Of a DNA stretch of 64,000 nucleotides, positions 14,205 to 23,149 are shown piece after piece. The stretch covers positions 62,001-126,000 of the forward strand of contig CAKUKE010000002.1 of NCBI GenBank assembly GCA_934662505.1, in the 5' to 3' direction. The notes under the pieces were generated by a model. That model had not been told where the DNA came from. It was given only the letters and a program-made list of their open reading frames with translations, and did no database searches. Source of the DNA: an uncultured Clostridia bacterium. Its GTDB lineage: Bacteria > Bacillota > Clostridia > Christensenellales > Aristaeellaceae. The first letter of the stretch is position 1; each line of letters starts with the position of its first letter. Both the position numbers and the translations under genes were made by a program.

Positions 14205-15359
14205 TCAGCGGTACAAAAAGTATGCCCGCCGTTCTTCGTCAAACGTCCGGAGCTGGGCACGGCTTGCTTCCAGCAGTCCTTCGGCGTCCGCGAGACCGTC
14301 TGTAAACGCCGTTGTTCCCAGCAGGTGCTGGAAATGGGCGGGCTGTCCCTGCGCGTCGGGCAGGTAGGCGAAATGGTCGCCGTGGAGGCGGGCGACGGCT
14401 TCAACCATATACAGCCCTCCGGCAAAAAATGAAGCGGCGGCCGGGTCAGTCACGTGCAGCTGGATCCCCTGACAGGCCTGACCGGCGTATTTGGAAAAAC
14501 CGGGGATGAACACGCAGGGGCGGAAGTAGACTCCCGGAAGGTTCCGCCGGTTCAGCTGCGCGCACACGGCCTGATGGTTCAGCCATGGAGCGCCCACATA
14601 CTGAAACGGCAGCGCGGTGCCGCGCCCTTCGGATACGTTGGTTCCTTCAAACAGGCAGGTGCCGATGTAGCACAGCATGCTGTCAAAGGAAGGCATATTG
14701 GGCGAGGGGGCAACAAAGGGAAGCTCCAGATCCGGCAGCAGGTACTCCCGGTACCAGCCCTTCAGGGGCGCTACGGTCAGGTCAAGATCCAGATTCAGGT
14801 GGCGGCGCACCCAGAGCGCATATTCGCCGATGGTCAGACCGTAGCGGGTGGGCAGCGCGTACTCGCCCACAAAGGAGCGGACGCGCGCCTCGTCCAGTAC
14901 GGTTCCTTCCGTGCACAGGCCGCCGATGGGGTTGGGGCGATCCAGCACCAGCACGCTTTTGCCGCGCCGTGCGCACTCCTCCATGGCGTAGGAAAGGGAA
15001 TATAAATAGGTATAGAAGCGTGCGCCCACATCCTGCATGTCGAAAATCAGCAGGTCGAACTGCTCGGTCATTTCCGGCGACAGCCGTCCGCCGTTGGCAA
15101 AGGTGCTGTATACCGTCAGGCCGGTCAGCGGATCCTGAAAGGTATCCACGGGCGCGCCTTCGGGAACGGCGCCGCGGATGCCGTGCTCGCAGGCAAACAG
15201 CGCCCGCAGGTCATAGCGGGTCTGCAGCAGGTCGATGACGGAACGGAACCGAAGGTCGATCCCCGTCTGATTGGTCATCAGGCCGATGCGGCGGCCGCGC
15301 AGAAGATGATCGTAGCGTTCCAGCTGGTCAAGGCCTGTCAGGATTCTGATCTTCGGCAT
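14205..15359 (-). CDS. namZ: exo-beta-N-acetylmuramidase NamZ (DUF1343)
   Basis: 384 aa. Family DUF1343 (GH171): NamZ removes terminal MurNAc residues from peptidoglycan glycan fragments for cell-wall recycling. Seen: RIGLMTNQTGID near residue 25, CEHGIRG near 58, FDMQDVGARFYTY near 110, LDRPNPIGG near 140 and the SPNMPSFDSMLCYIGTCLFEGTNVSEGRGT region. These are all strongly conserved in the family. No signal peptide is seen, implying cytoplasmic recycling. The ATG at 15359 follows AAAGGAG. Divergent from glnS. Confidence 0.85.
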   Translation of the reverse strand: MPKIRILTGLDQLERYDHLLRGRRIGLMTNQTGIDLRFRSVIDLLQTRYDLRALFACEHGIRGAVPEGAPVDTFQDPLTGLTVYSTFANGGRLSPEMTEQFDLLIFDMQDVGARFYTYLYSLSYAMEECARRGKSVLVLDRPNPIGGLCTEGTVLDEARVRSFVGEYALPTRYGLTIGEYALWVRRHLNLDLDLTVAPLKGWYREYLLPDLELPFVAPSPNMPSFDSMLCYIGTCLFEGTNVSEGRGTALPFQYVGAPWLNHQAVCAQLNRRNLPGVYFRPCVFIPGFSKYAGQACQGIQLHVTDPAAASFFAGGLYMVEAVARLHGDHFAYLPDAQGQPAHFQHLLGTTAFTDGLADAEGLLEASRAQLRTFDEERRAYFLYR

Positions 15360-15408
15360 GTCTGACGCTCCTTTTCGGCTTTGCGGGTGCAAAGGGGCTT
15401 TTTTTCCC

Positions 15409-15437
15409 ATTGTAGCATGCGGAGCGCGGGTTGTAAA
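15409..15437 (-). promoter_or_regulatory. promoter of namZ
   Basis: Minus strand: TTTACA (15437-15432), 17 nt, TACAAT (15414-15409). The namZ start is 50 nt further on. Confidence 0.7.
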
Positions 15438-15450
15438 TGCCGCCGCGCAG

Positions 15451-15501
15451 CTTTTCCGCCTTGACAAACTGCGCGGAAATACTTGTCAAGCGCGGGAAAA
15501 G
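15451..15501. repeat. long inverted repeat between divergent namZ and glnS promoters
   Basis: CTTTTCC-GC-CTTGACAA (15451-15467) and TTGTCAAG-CGCG-GGAAAAG (15483-15501) are reverse complements over 15 bp in two blocks, with a 2-nt length difference in between. The right arm contains the -35 of glnS. It could be an operator or could fold as a hairpin if transcribed. Confidence 0.5.
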
Positions 15502-15511
15502 ACGGTATAAT
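15483..15511 (+). promoter_or_regulatory. promoter of glnS
   Basis: TTGTCA (15483-15488), 17 nt, TATAAT (15506-15511). The leader to the glnS ATG is about 55 nt and carries no T-box motif. Confidence 0.75.
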
Positions 15512-15570
15512 AACACATGCTACATTGGAAGGCGCTGCCTGAACGGGCAGCCAAGGAGGAGGTTCCGAAT

Positions 15571-17250
15571 ATGGAAAATGAAACGACGCGCACGAACTTT
15601 ATCTGGGACGCAATCGACCAGGATCTGGCGGAGCAGCGTTACCAGCAGGTGCACACCCGTTTCCCGCCGGAACCCAACGGCTACATGCATATCGGCCACT
15701 GCAAGGCGCTGATTATGGATTTTCTGACCGCTGAAAAGTACGGCGGTCTGTGCAACCTGCGCTTTGACGACACCAACCCCGCCAAGGAAGATACGGAGTA
15801 TGTGGAGGCCATCAAGCGGGATATCCACTGGCTGGGCTTCGACTGGACGGGCGGGCTGTATTATGCCAGCGACTACTATGACAAGTGCTATGAAATCGCC
15901 GAGGACTGGATCAAACGGGGTCTGGCCTACGTGGATGAACTGAGCAAGGATGAAATGCGGGAATACCGCGGCACCCTGACCACGCCCGGCAAGGACAGCC
16001 CCTGGCGGAACCGTTCCGCAGAGGAAAATCTGGATCTTTTCCGGCGCATGCGGGCAGGGGAGTTTGACGAGGGAACCAAGACGCTGCGCGCCAGGATCGA
16101 CATGGCTTCGCCCAATATGAACATGCGCGACCCGGCCATGTACCGTATCCTTTATAAGGAGCACTGGCGCACGGGCAAGAAGTGGTGCATTTATCCCATG
16201 TATGATTTTGCCCACCCCATCGGCGACGCGCTGGAGGGCATCAGTCATTCCATGTGCTCGCTGGAATACGAGGATCACCGTCCCCTGTACAACTGGGTGG
16301 TGGAGCATGCGCAGAACATGCTGCCCGCCAGACCCCGGCAGATCGAATTTTCCCGCCTGAACCTGAACCGCACCGTGATGAGCAAGCGCTATCTGCGGCA
16401 GCTGGTGGAGGGGCATTATGTGGCCGGGTGGGACGACCCCCGCATGCCGACCCTGTGCGCCATGCGCCGCCGCGGCTATACCGGCGCGGCCATCCGCAGC
16501 TTCATCGATCAGGTGGGCATTGCCAAGGCGGACAGCGTGGTGGACGTCGCCATGCTGGAGGCCTGCGTGCGGGACGACCTGGGCGGCAAGGCGCCCCGGG
16601 TGATGGCGGTGATCAATCCTCTCAAGTGCGTTCTGACCAATGTGCCGGAGGACTGGCAGGATACCCTGACCATGGAAAATCATCCCGATCATCCGGAAAT
16701 GGGAACCCGTCAGGTGACCATCAGCCGTGAGCTCTGGATCGAGCGGGAAGATTTTATGGAGGAAGCGCCCAAGAAGTTTTTCCGGCTCAAGCCCGAGGGC
16801 GAGGTTCGGCTCAAGGGTGCCTACATCATCCGCTGCGAACGCGTGATCAAAAACGCGGCGGGCGAGGTGGAACAGGTGGAATGCACGGTGGATCTTTCCT
16901 CCCGATCGGGCAGCGAAGGGGCGGATCGCAAGGTGAAAGGGACGATTCACTGGGTCAATGCCCGGGACTGCGCGCCCTTTGAGGCCAGACTGTATGATCA
17001 GCTGATGACCGAAGAATGGGATACCGCTTCTCCCGAGGAAAAGAAGGAAGATCTGCCCCATTTCCTGTCGAAGGATTCGCTGAAGGTGGTAAACGGCTTC
17101 GGCGAGCATACGCTGGTGGCTGCGGAGGTGGGGGACACCTTCCAGTTCCTGCGCAACGGGTATTTCTGCAAGGATCAGGACAGCACGGAGGAAAAGGCGG
17201 TTTATAACCGGGTGGTCAGCCTCAAGAGCAGCTACCCGGCGGCCAAATAA
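15571..17250 (+). CDS. glnS: glutaminyl-tRNA synthetase
   Basis: 559 aa class I synthetase charging tRNA-Gln. The HIGH motif is at residues 40-43 (FPPEPNGYMHIGHCKAL) and the KMSKS loop reads VMSKR near 270. FDDTNPAKE, YDFAHPIGDALE and LEYEDHRPLYNW are GlnRS marks, and the C-terminal anticodon-binding beta-barrels end near residue 545. Most Firmicutes make Gln-tRNA by transamidation instead, so presence of glnS is notable. AAGGAGGAGG precedes the ATG at 15571. gltX follows after 32 nt. Confidence 0.95.
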   Translation: MENETTRTNFIWDAIDQDLAEQRYQQVHTRFPPEPNGYMHIGHCKALIMDFLTAEKYGGLCNLRFDDTNPAKEDTEYVEAIKRDIHWLGFDWTGGLYYASDYYDKCYEIAEDWIKRGLAYVDELSKDEMREYRGTLTTPGKDSPWRNRSAEENLDLFRRMRAGEFDEGTKTLRARIDMASPNMNMRDPAMYRILYKEHWRTGKKWCIYPMYDFAHPIGDALEGISHSMCSLEYEDHRPLYNWVVEHAQNMLPARPRQIEFSRLNLNRTVMSKRYLRQLVEGHYVAGWDDPRMPTLCAMRRRGYTGAAIRSFIDQVGIAKADSVVDVAMLEACVRDDLGGKAPRVMAVINPLKCVLTNVPEDWQDTLTMENHPDHPEMGTRQVTISRELWIEREDFMEEAPKKFFRLKPEGEVRLKGAYIIRCERVIKNAAGEVEQVECTVDLSSRSGSEGADRKVKGTIHWVNARDCAPFEARLYDQLMTEEWDTASPEEKKEDLPHFLSKDSLKVVNGFGEHTLVAAEVGDTFQFLRNGYFCKDQDSTEEKAVYNRVVSLKSSYPAAK

Positions 17251-17282
17251 ACGGGTGCATGCGCACCAGGGGGAGGGTCTGT

Positions 17283-18728
17283 ATGGAGGTACGTACGCGG
17301 TTTGCGCCGTCGCCCACGGGTTTTATGCATCTGGGCGGTCTGCGCACGGCACTGTACAATTATCTGTACGCCCGTAAAATGGGCGGCAAGTTTATCCTGC
17401 GCATCGAGGACACAGATCAGGAGCGGTTTGTCGAGGGTGCGACCGAGGTCATTTACGATACGCTGAAGGAATGCGGCATTGACTGGGACGAGGGCCCGGA
17501 CATCGGCGGCCCGGTAGGTCCCTATGTGCAGTCCGAACGGAAGGAAATGTACCTGCCCTATGCAAAACAGCTGGTGGAGAAAGGGGCGGCGTACTACTGC
17601 TTCTGCACAAAGGAAGAACTGGATGAACGGCGTGCTGCGGCCGAGGCGCGGGGCGAGGTGTTCAAGTATGACAAGCACTGTCTGCACCTGAGCCCGGAGG
17701 AGGTGCAGCAGAAGCTGGATGCGGGAGTACCCTACGTCATTCGGCTCAACGCGCCGACCACCGGCGAAACCACCTATGACGACGTGGTGTTCGGCAAGGT
17801 GACCTTTCCCAACGACACGCTGGACGACATGGTGCTCATCAAGGCAGACGGTATGCCAACGTACAACTTCGCCAACGTGATCGACGACCACCTGATGGGC
17901 ATCACCCACGTGATGCGGGGAATGGAGTACCTGTCCTCCACCCCGAAATACAACCTGCTCTACGAGGCCTTCGGCTGGGAAATCCCCGAGTATGTGCACC
18001 TGACAACCGTTATGCGGGACGCGCAGCATAAGCTGTCCAAGCGCGACGGCGACGCGTATTACAGCGATTACATCGCCAAGGGCTATCTGAAAGGGGCGCT
18101 CATCAATTATCTGGCGCTGGTAGGGTGGAATCCGGGAGATGACCGGGAATTCTTCACCATGGATGAATTGATTGACGCCTTTGACATCCACCGGCTGAAC
18201 AAGTCCCCGGGTATTTTCGACATCGACAAGCTGAACTGGATGAACGGTCAGTATATCGCCCGGATGGATTTCGAAGACTATCTGAAAATGGTGACTCCAT
18301 GGTTCGATCAGGTGCTGGCCGGCAAACAGATGGATTACCGCCGTCTGGCGCAGCTGATGCAGAGCCGCACCGAGGTGTTCTGTCAGGTGCCGGATAAGAT
18401 CCGTTTTCTGGCGGAGATGCCCGATTACGACCTGAGCCTGTACTTCAACAAAAAAATGAAGACCAGCCCCGAAACGGCGGGCGCGGCGCTGGATCTGGCG
18501 CGCGGCGTGCTGGCGGACATTGACAACTGGAACGAGCAGGAAATCCATGACCGGGTGATGGCGAAGATCGCCGAAAACGGCATGAAGAACGGTGCTGTGC
18601 TCTGGCCGCTGCGCATCGCCATTTCCGGGCAGGAAAACACCCCAGGCGGCGCGTTTGAAATCGCCTACCTGCTGGGCAAAGAGGAGACACTGCGCCGGCT
18701 GGACGCCTCCCGGGCAAGACTGAACTGA
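17283..18728 (+). CDS. gltX: glutamyl-tRNA synthetase
   Basis: 481 aa. N terminus VRTRFAPSPTGFMHLGG carries the HIGH-equivalent HLGG, and KLSKRDGDAYY near residue 250 is the KMSKS loop. YSDYIAKGYLKGALINYLALVGWNPG is typical of bacterial GluRS. The C-terminal helical anticodon domain is complete, ending RRLDASRARLN. GGGGGAGG precedes ATG 17283; a longer reading from 17259 is less likely. Cotranscription with glnS is probable given the 32-nt gap. Confidence 0.95.
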   Translation: MEVRTRFAPSPTGFMHLGGLRTALYNYLYARKMGGKFILRIEDTDQERFVEGATEVIYDTLKECGIDWDEGPDIGGPVGPYVQSERKEMYLPYAKQLVEKGAAYYCFCTKEELDERRAAAEARGEVFKYDKHCLHLSPEEVQQKLDAGVPYVIRLNAPTTGETTYDDVVFGKVTFPNDTLDDMVLIKADGMPTYNFANVIDDHLMGITHVMRGMEYLSSTPKYNLLYEAFGWEIPEYVHLTTVMRDAQHKLSKRDGDAYYSDYIAKGYLKGALINYLALVGWNPGDDREFFTMDELIDAFDIHRLNKSPGIFDIDKLNWMNGQYIARMDFEDYLKMVTPWFDQVLAGKQMDYRRLAQLMQSRTEVFCQVPDKIRFLAEMPDYDLSLYFNKKMKTSPETAGAALDLARGVLADIDNWNEQEIHDRVMAKIAENGMKNGAVLWPLRIAISGQENTPGGAFEIAYLLGKEETLRRLDASRARLN

Positions 18729-18782
18729 GACGACCGTTGGAAACAGGGAACGACCGAGGATATGATTTAAGGAGGAAAGAAT

Positions 18783-19010
18783 ATGAAGTCCGTACCGATC
18801 AAGCTGAGCTATGCTGAAGAAGTGAAAGCCTTCGTGAACACCGTGAACCGTTACCCCTATGAAATGGATCTGCGCTCCGGCCGCCACGTGGTGGACGCCA
18901 AATCCATTCTGGGCATTTTCTCCCTCGACCTGAGCAAACCCATCACGCTGGATATATACAACGACGATTGCGCTGATCTTGTCAAGGATATCCAACAATT
19001 TACCGTTTGA
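18783..19010 (+). CDS. HPr-like protein lacking the active-site histidine
   Basis: 75 aa with the HPr fold pattern: DAKSILGIFSLDL corresponds to the region around the regulatory serine (Ser41 here, Ser46 in HPr). The usual HARPA loop with His15 is replaced by residues near SYAEEVKAF, so it cannot pass phosphate in the PTS. It may resemble Crh in being serine-phosphorylated only; that is inference. AAGGAGG precedes the start. A terminator follows within 20 nt. It lies 54 nt after gltX and may share that transcript. Confidence 0.75.
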   Translation: MKSVPIKLSYAEEVKAFVNTVNRYPYEMDLRSGRHVVDAKSILGIFSLDLSKPITLDIYNDDCADLVKDIQQFTV

Positions 19011-19029
19011 TCCATCGGGAAAATCAGCA

Positions 19030-19058
19030 CGCCGGGCGCTTTGGAGCCCGGCGTTTTT
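19030..19058 (+). terminator. terminator after the HPr-like gene
   Basis: CGCCGGGC-gctttgga-GCCCGGCG and TTTTT. It closes the glnS-gltX-HPr group ahead of the liv operon. Confidence 0.9.
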
Positions 19059-19116
19059 GCTTGGTATAACTATGCAGAAAAATGTTGAAAATACAGTGTT
19101 TGTACAATGACACCCC

Positions 19117-19145
19117 TTGCAAAAAGCCGGGCTGTTCGGTATACT
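19117..19145 (+). promoter_or_regulatory. promoter of the liv operon
   Basis: TTGCAA (19117-19122), 17 nt, TATACT (19140-19145); the livJ ATG lies 54 nt beyond. Confidence 0.65.
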
Positions 19146-19198
19146 ATGTGCAAGTTTTCGCTGATGCGAAAACAATATGACATAAGGAGGATTCCCGG

Positions 19199-20332
19199 AT
19201 GAAGGCGCAAAAAGGTTTTTCCGTACTGATGGTTTTGATGTTGGTGCTCTCCCTGATTTTACCCGCGATGGCGGAGGAGGATACGATTAAAATTGGCGGT
19301 ATCGCGCCTCTGACGGGCAGCGCGGCCGAATACGGCAATGCGGTCAAGCAGGGCGCCGATCTGTATATCGACGAACTGAACGCGGCCGGCGGTATCAACG
19401 GCAAAAAAGTGGAGATCGCGTGGGAAGACGACGCGGGCAACGACCAGCAGGCGCAGAGCATTTATTACAAGCATCTGGAAGACTGCGTGGCGATTCTGGG
19501 TGACGTGCTGACCCAGCAGTGCCGTGTGGTGGCGTCTCTGGCGGTGGAGGACGGTATCCCCATGGTGACGGCTTCCGCCACGGCGTTTGACGTGACGGAG
19601 GGGAAACCCAATGTGTTCCGTTCCTGCTTTATCGATGATTTTCAGGGCATTGTGATGGCCAACTACGCGGCGGATCAGGGCTACACGAAGGTGGCCATCC
19701 TCTACGGCGCGGATGATGCGTATTCTACCGGTCTTGTGACCAACTTTGAGGAGCAGGCCGCAAAGCGCGGTGTGGAGATCGTGGCCAAGGAAGCTGCCGG
19801 TTTCCACGATGTGGACTTTAAAGCGCAGCTGACCAACATCAAGAATGCTGCGCCGGATGCGGTGTTCCTGCCCTTCTACTATTCCGAGGCGGCGCTCATT
19901 CTGGCGCAGGCGAAGGAACTGGGCTTCACCACCCTGTACCTGTGCGCGGACGGCATGTCCAACATCAAGTCCTCCGTGGCCGATACCACCCTGCTTCCCC
20001 AGATCGTCTACAGCGACCACTTCTCCTTTGCTTCTCAGGATGAAATGGTGGTAGACTTCATCAAGAACTTTAAGGACAAGTACGGCTTTGATCCTGACAG
20101 TTCCTTCTCCGCGACCGGCTACGACGCCGCGTTGGTGATTTGCGAAGGGATCAAGGCGGCCGGTTCCACCGAGTGGAGCGATATTGCCGGGGCGATTAAG
20201 GGTCTGAGCGTGGAAGGCGTGTCCGGTACCATCCGGTTTGACGAAAACAACAACCCCATCAAGAGCGCCTTCGTCATGACCTTTGACGCCGAGGGCAACA
20301 AAGTATTTGTGACCAAGGTGGACCCGCAGTAA
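19199..20332 (+). CDS. livJ: branched-chain amino-acid-type ABC transporter substrate-binding protein
   Basis: 377 aa with a signal peptide (hydrophobic residues 10-22, cleavage probably at AMA-EED) and no lipobox cysteine. The mature part starts IKIGGIAPLTGSAAEYG and has NAAGGINGKKVEI, the periplasmic-binding fold type I of the LivJ/Leu-Ile-Val receptor family. It captures the substrate outside the cell and delivers it to the permeases encoded next. Branched-chain amino acids are the best guess; other amino acids or amides are possible in this family. AAGGAGG precedes the start. Confidence 0.88.
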   Translation: MKAQKGFSVLMVLMLVLSLILPAMAEEDTIKIGGIAPLTGSAAEYGNAVKQGADLYIDELNAAGGINGKKVEIAWEDDAGNDQQAQSIYYKHLEDCVAILGDVLTQQCRVVASLAVEDGIPMVTASATAFDVTEGKPNVFRSCFIDDFQGIVMANYAADQGYTKVAILYGADDAYSTGLVTNFEEQAAKRGVEIVAKEAAGFHDVDFKAQLTNIKNAAPDAVFLPFYYSEAALILAQAKELGFTTLYLCADGMSNIKSSVADTTLLPQIVYSDHFSFASQDEMVVDFIKNFKDKYGFDPDSSFSATGYDAALVICEGIKAAGSTEWSDIAGAIKGLSVEGVSGTIRFDENNNPIKSAFVMTFDAEGNKVFVTKVDPQ

Positions 20333-20423
20333 GACAAAGCGCTTACACACGGGGGAGGAGAGCCGCTCAAGCTCTCCTTCCCCTTTACACGTTTACAAAC
20401 GCAGGCAGAGGGGAGAAGCACAG

Positions 20424-21302
20424 ATGACCCTGTTTTTAAACCAGCTGATCAACGGACTGCAGATCGGCAGTATATACGCCCTGATCGCCCTTGGGTATAC
20501 CATGGTATATGGCATCGTCAAACTGATCAACTTCGCCCACGGCGATATTATTATGGTCGGCGCATACGCGGCGCTGCTGGCGATGACCGGGCTGGGGCTC
20601 CCCTTCTATGTGGCCATCGTCGTTTCCATGGCGGCCTGCGTGGTCATGGGCGTGGTGATTGAACGGGTCGCGTACCGTCCGCTGCGTTCCTCGCCCCGTA
20701 TCTCCTCGCTGATTACTGCCATTGGCGTCAGCTATCTGCTCCAGAATCTGGCGCAGATCATTTTCACCGCCACGCCCCGGCCGTTTCCGACCATGTTCAA
20801 TGTGCCGCCGCTGAACATCGGCGGCCTGTCCATCAGCTTTGTCACGCTGCTGACCATCGTGGTCTCCGTGCTGCTGATGGTGCTTTTGCAGTTCATTGTC
20901 CGCAAGACCAAAACGGGCAAGGCCATGCGAGCGGTCAGTGAGGACATGGATGCAGCCACGCTGATGGGCATCAATGTAGATACGACCGTATCGGTCACCT
21001 TTGCCATCGGATGCGCCCTCGCGGCCATCGGTGCGGTGCTTTACTGCGCCGCCTACCCCCGGGTGCAGCCGACCATGGGTTCCCTGCCCGGGCTGAAGGC
21101 GTTTATTGCTGCTGTACTGGGCGGTATCGGCATTCTGCCGGGCGCCATGCTGGGCGGCGTCATCATGGGCGTTGCCGAAAGCCTGACCAAGGGATACATT
21201 TCTTCCCAGCTGGCGGACGCCGTGGTGTACGGCATCCTTATTGTGGTGCTGCTGGTCAAGCCTGCCGGCATTCTGGGCAAGCGAACGCGTGAGAAAGTGT
21301 GA
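20424..21302 (+). CDS. livH: branched-chain amino-acid ABC transporter permease LivH
   Basis: 292 aa, about eight membrane helices. The N-terminal LINGLQIGSIYALIALGYTMVYGIVKLINFAHGD is diagnostic of LivH, as is GLKAFIAAVLGGIGILPGAMLGG near residue 225 (the EAA-like cytoplasmic loop). It forms the channel with the LivM part of the next protein. The gap after livJ is 91 nt and holds no clear terminator. GAGGGGAG precedes the ATG. Confidence 0.93.
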   Translation: MTLFLNQLINGLQIGSIYALIALGYTMVYGIVKLINFAHGDIIMVGAYAALLAMTGLGLPFYVAIVVSMAACVVMGVVIERVAYRPLRSSPRISSLITAIGVSYLLQNLAQIIFTATPRPFPTMFNVPPLNIGGLSISFVTLLTIVVSVLLMVLLQFIVRKTKTGKAMRAVSEDMDAATLMGINVDTTVSVTFAIGCALAAIGAVLYCAAYPRVQPTMGSLPGLKAFIAAVLGGIGILPGAMLGGVIMGVAESLTKGYISSQLADAVVYGILIVVLLVKPAGILGKRTREKV

Positions 21303-21313
21303 GGTGACGGAAG

Positions 21314-23146
21314 ATGACCAGAAAGTTTCGATCCTATCTTCTCAACCTGATTGCCGTGGTGGGGCTGTACATTGTGTTCAGCCTGCTGATTGACGGCGGC
21401 GTTCTTTCGCGCAGCAACAAAAGCACCCTGCTGGATGTGGGCATTGCCATCATCATGGCGACCAGCCTGAACCTGACCACCGGGTTTCTGGGACAGCTGG
21501 CGCTGGGACATGCGGGCTTCATGGCCATTGGCGCTTATACCGCCGCCATTATTACCAAGAGCATGACGACGGTGGACATTGCCATCAGTTTTCCGCTGGG
21601 ACTGATTGCCGGCGGCCTTGTGGCGGCGGTGTTCGGTCTGGTCATCGGCGTTCCCGTGCTCCGGCTCAAGGGCGACTATCTGGCCATCATTACGCTGGGG
21701 TTTGGTGAAATCATCCGCGTCATTCTGAACAATCTGTCCATCACCGGCGGCGCGATGGGTCTGATCGGCATCAAGCGGGCGACGAATTTTACCTATGTGT
21801 ATGTGATCATGGTGCTTATTGTTGCCTGTCTGTTTACGCTGGCGCGTTCCAGACACGGCCGGGCGATTCTGTCCATCCGTGAAAACGAGGTGGCGGCTGA
21901 ATCGACGGGCATCCCCACCACCCGATACAAGATTTTTGCCTTTACGCTGGCTGCGTTTTTCGCCGGCATTGGCGGCGGCCTGTATGCCCACAAAATGGGT
22001 ACCCTGTCGCCTGCGACGTTCGACTTTAACAAGTCCATCGAGTACCTTGTCATGGTGGTGCTGGGCGGCATGGGCTCCATCACGGGCTCCGTGGTGGCGG
22101 CGGCCGTTCTGACCCTGCTGCCTGAAGTGCTGCGCTTTTTGTCCGACTGGCGCATGCTGATTTACTCCGTCGTGCTTATTCTGATGATGCTGTTCCGCCC
22201 CAAGGGACTGCTGGGAACGGCGGAGTTCTCGCTGATCGCCATCTGGGACTGGTGTGCGGACAGGTGTCGGGCGCTGCGCGCGGCATACCGCAAACGGTAT
22301 CCCAAGAAGGAAAAGAACGTCATTATGCCCGAGGTGCCCAAGTATGATTACGGCAATTTCAACCTGCCGGTCATGGAGACCCGGCATCTGGGCATCCGGT
22401 TCGGCGGCTTGCAGGCGGCGGAAAATGTTAATATCAAGCTGTATGACAATGAGATCGTCGGTCTGATCGGACCCAACGGTGCGGGCAAGACCACCGTGTT
22501 CAACATGCTGACGGGGGTATACCTGCCCACGGAAGGCGATATCCTGTTGCTGGGCAAGTCCATTGTCGGCAAGGTGACGCATGATATTACCGCCAACGGT
22601 ATCGCCCGAACCTTCCAGAACATCCGCCTGTTCAAATCCATGACGGTCATGGAGAATATCAAGGTGGCGTTCCAGACCCGTATGCACTATTCCGTCATGG
22701 ACGGCGTGCTGCGTACTCCCCGGTATGCCAAGGAGGAACGTGGCATCGATCTGCGCGCGCGGGAACTGCTGGCGGTGTTCGATATGGAGGATGTGGCTGA
22801 CGTGCGGGCTGATTCTCTGCCCTACGGCCAGCAGCGGAAGCTGGAAATCTGCCGTGCACTGGCCAGCAACCCCAAGGTGCTGCTGCTGGATGAGCCTGCG
22901 GCGGGCATGAACCCCATCGAGACGGAAGAACTGATGCGCACGATCCGCATTATCCGGGAGCGCTTCTCGGTCGCGGTGCTGCTCATTGAACATGATATGA
23001 AGCTGGTCATGGGCATCTGCGAACGGATCTACGTACTCAACTATGGTAAGATTCTGGCGGAGGGAACGCCTGAAGCCATCGCCAATAACCCCGAGGTGGT
23101 GGCGGCTTATCTGGGAACGGCTGTTGAAGAAAAGGCAGGTGTGTAA
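21314..23146 (+). CDS. LivM-LivG fusion: permease joined to ATPase
   Basis: 610 aa, made of two normally separate subunits. Residues 1-305 are LivM: membrane helices with LNLTTGFLGQLALGHAGFMAIGAY and VLGGMGSITGS. A basic linker of about 45 residues (RKRYPKKEKN) follows. Residues about 355-610 are LivG: Walker A GPNGAGKTT near 386, signature LPYGQQRKLEI, Walker B LLLDEPAAGMNP, and switch His in LIEHDMKLVM. No frameshift or internal stop is seen, so it is a real fusion. It ties one ATPase to one permease in the complex. livH lies 11 nt upstream, livF 3 nt downstream. Confidence 0.92.
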   Translation: MTRKFRSYLLNLIAVVGLYIVFSLLIDGGVLSRSNKSTLLDVGIAIIMATSLNLTTGFLGQLALGHAGFMAIGAYTAAIITKSMTTVDIAISFPLGLIAGGLVAAVFGLVIGVPVLRLKGDYLAIITLGFGEIIRVILNNLSITGGAMGLIGIKRATNFTYVYVIMVLIVACLFTLARSRHGRAILSIRENEVAAESTGIPTTRYKIFAFTLAAFFAGIGGGLYAHKMGTLSPATFDFNKSIEYLVMVVLGGMGSITGSVVAAAVLTLLPEVLRFLSDWRMLIYSVVLILMMLFRPKGLLGTAEFSLIAIWDWCADRCRALRAAYRKRYPKKEKNVIMPEVPKYDYGNFNLPVMETRHLGIRFGGLQAAENVNIKLYDNEIVGLIGPNGAGKTTVFNMLTGVYLPTEGDILLLGKSIVGKVTHDITANGIARTFQNIRLFKSMTVMENIKVAFQTRMHYSVMDGVLRTPRYAKEERGIDLRARELLAVFDMEDVADVRADSLPYGQQRKLEICRALASNPKVLLLDEPAAGMNPIETEELMRTIRIIRERFSVAVLLIEHDMKLVMGICERIYVLNYGKILAEGTPEAIANNPEVVAAYLGTAVEEKAGV

Positions 23147-23149
23147 GCG

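Noticed and set aside
15512..15570. T-box leader for glnS
   Set aside because: The leader is only about 55 nt and lacks the AGGGTGGNACCGCG T-box sequence.
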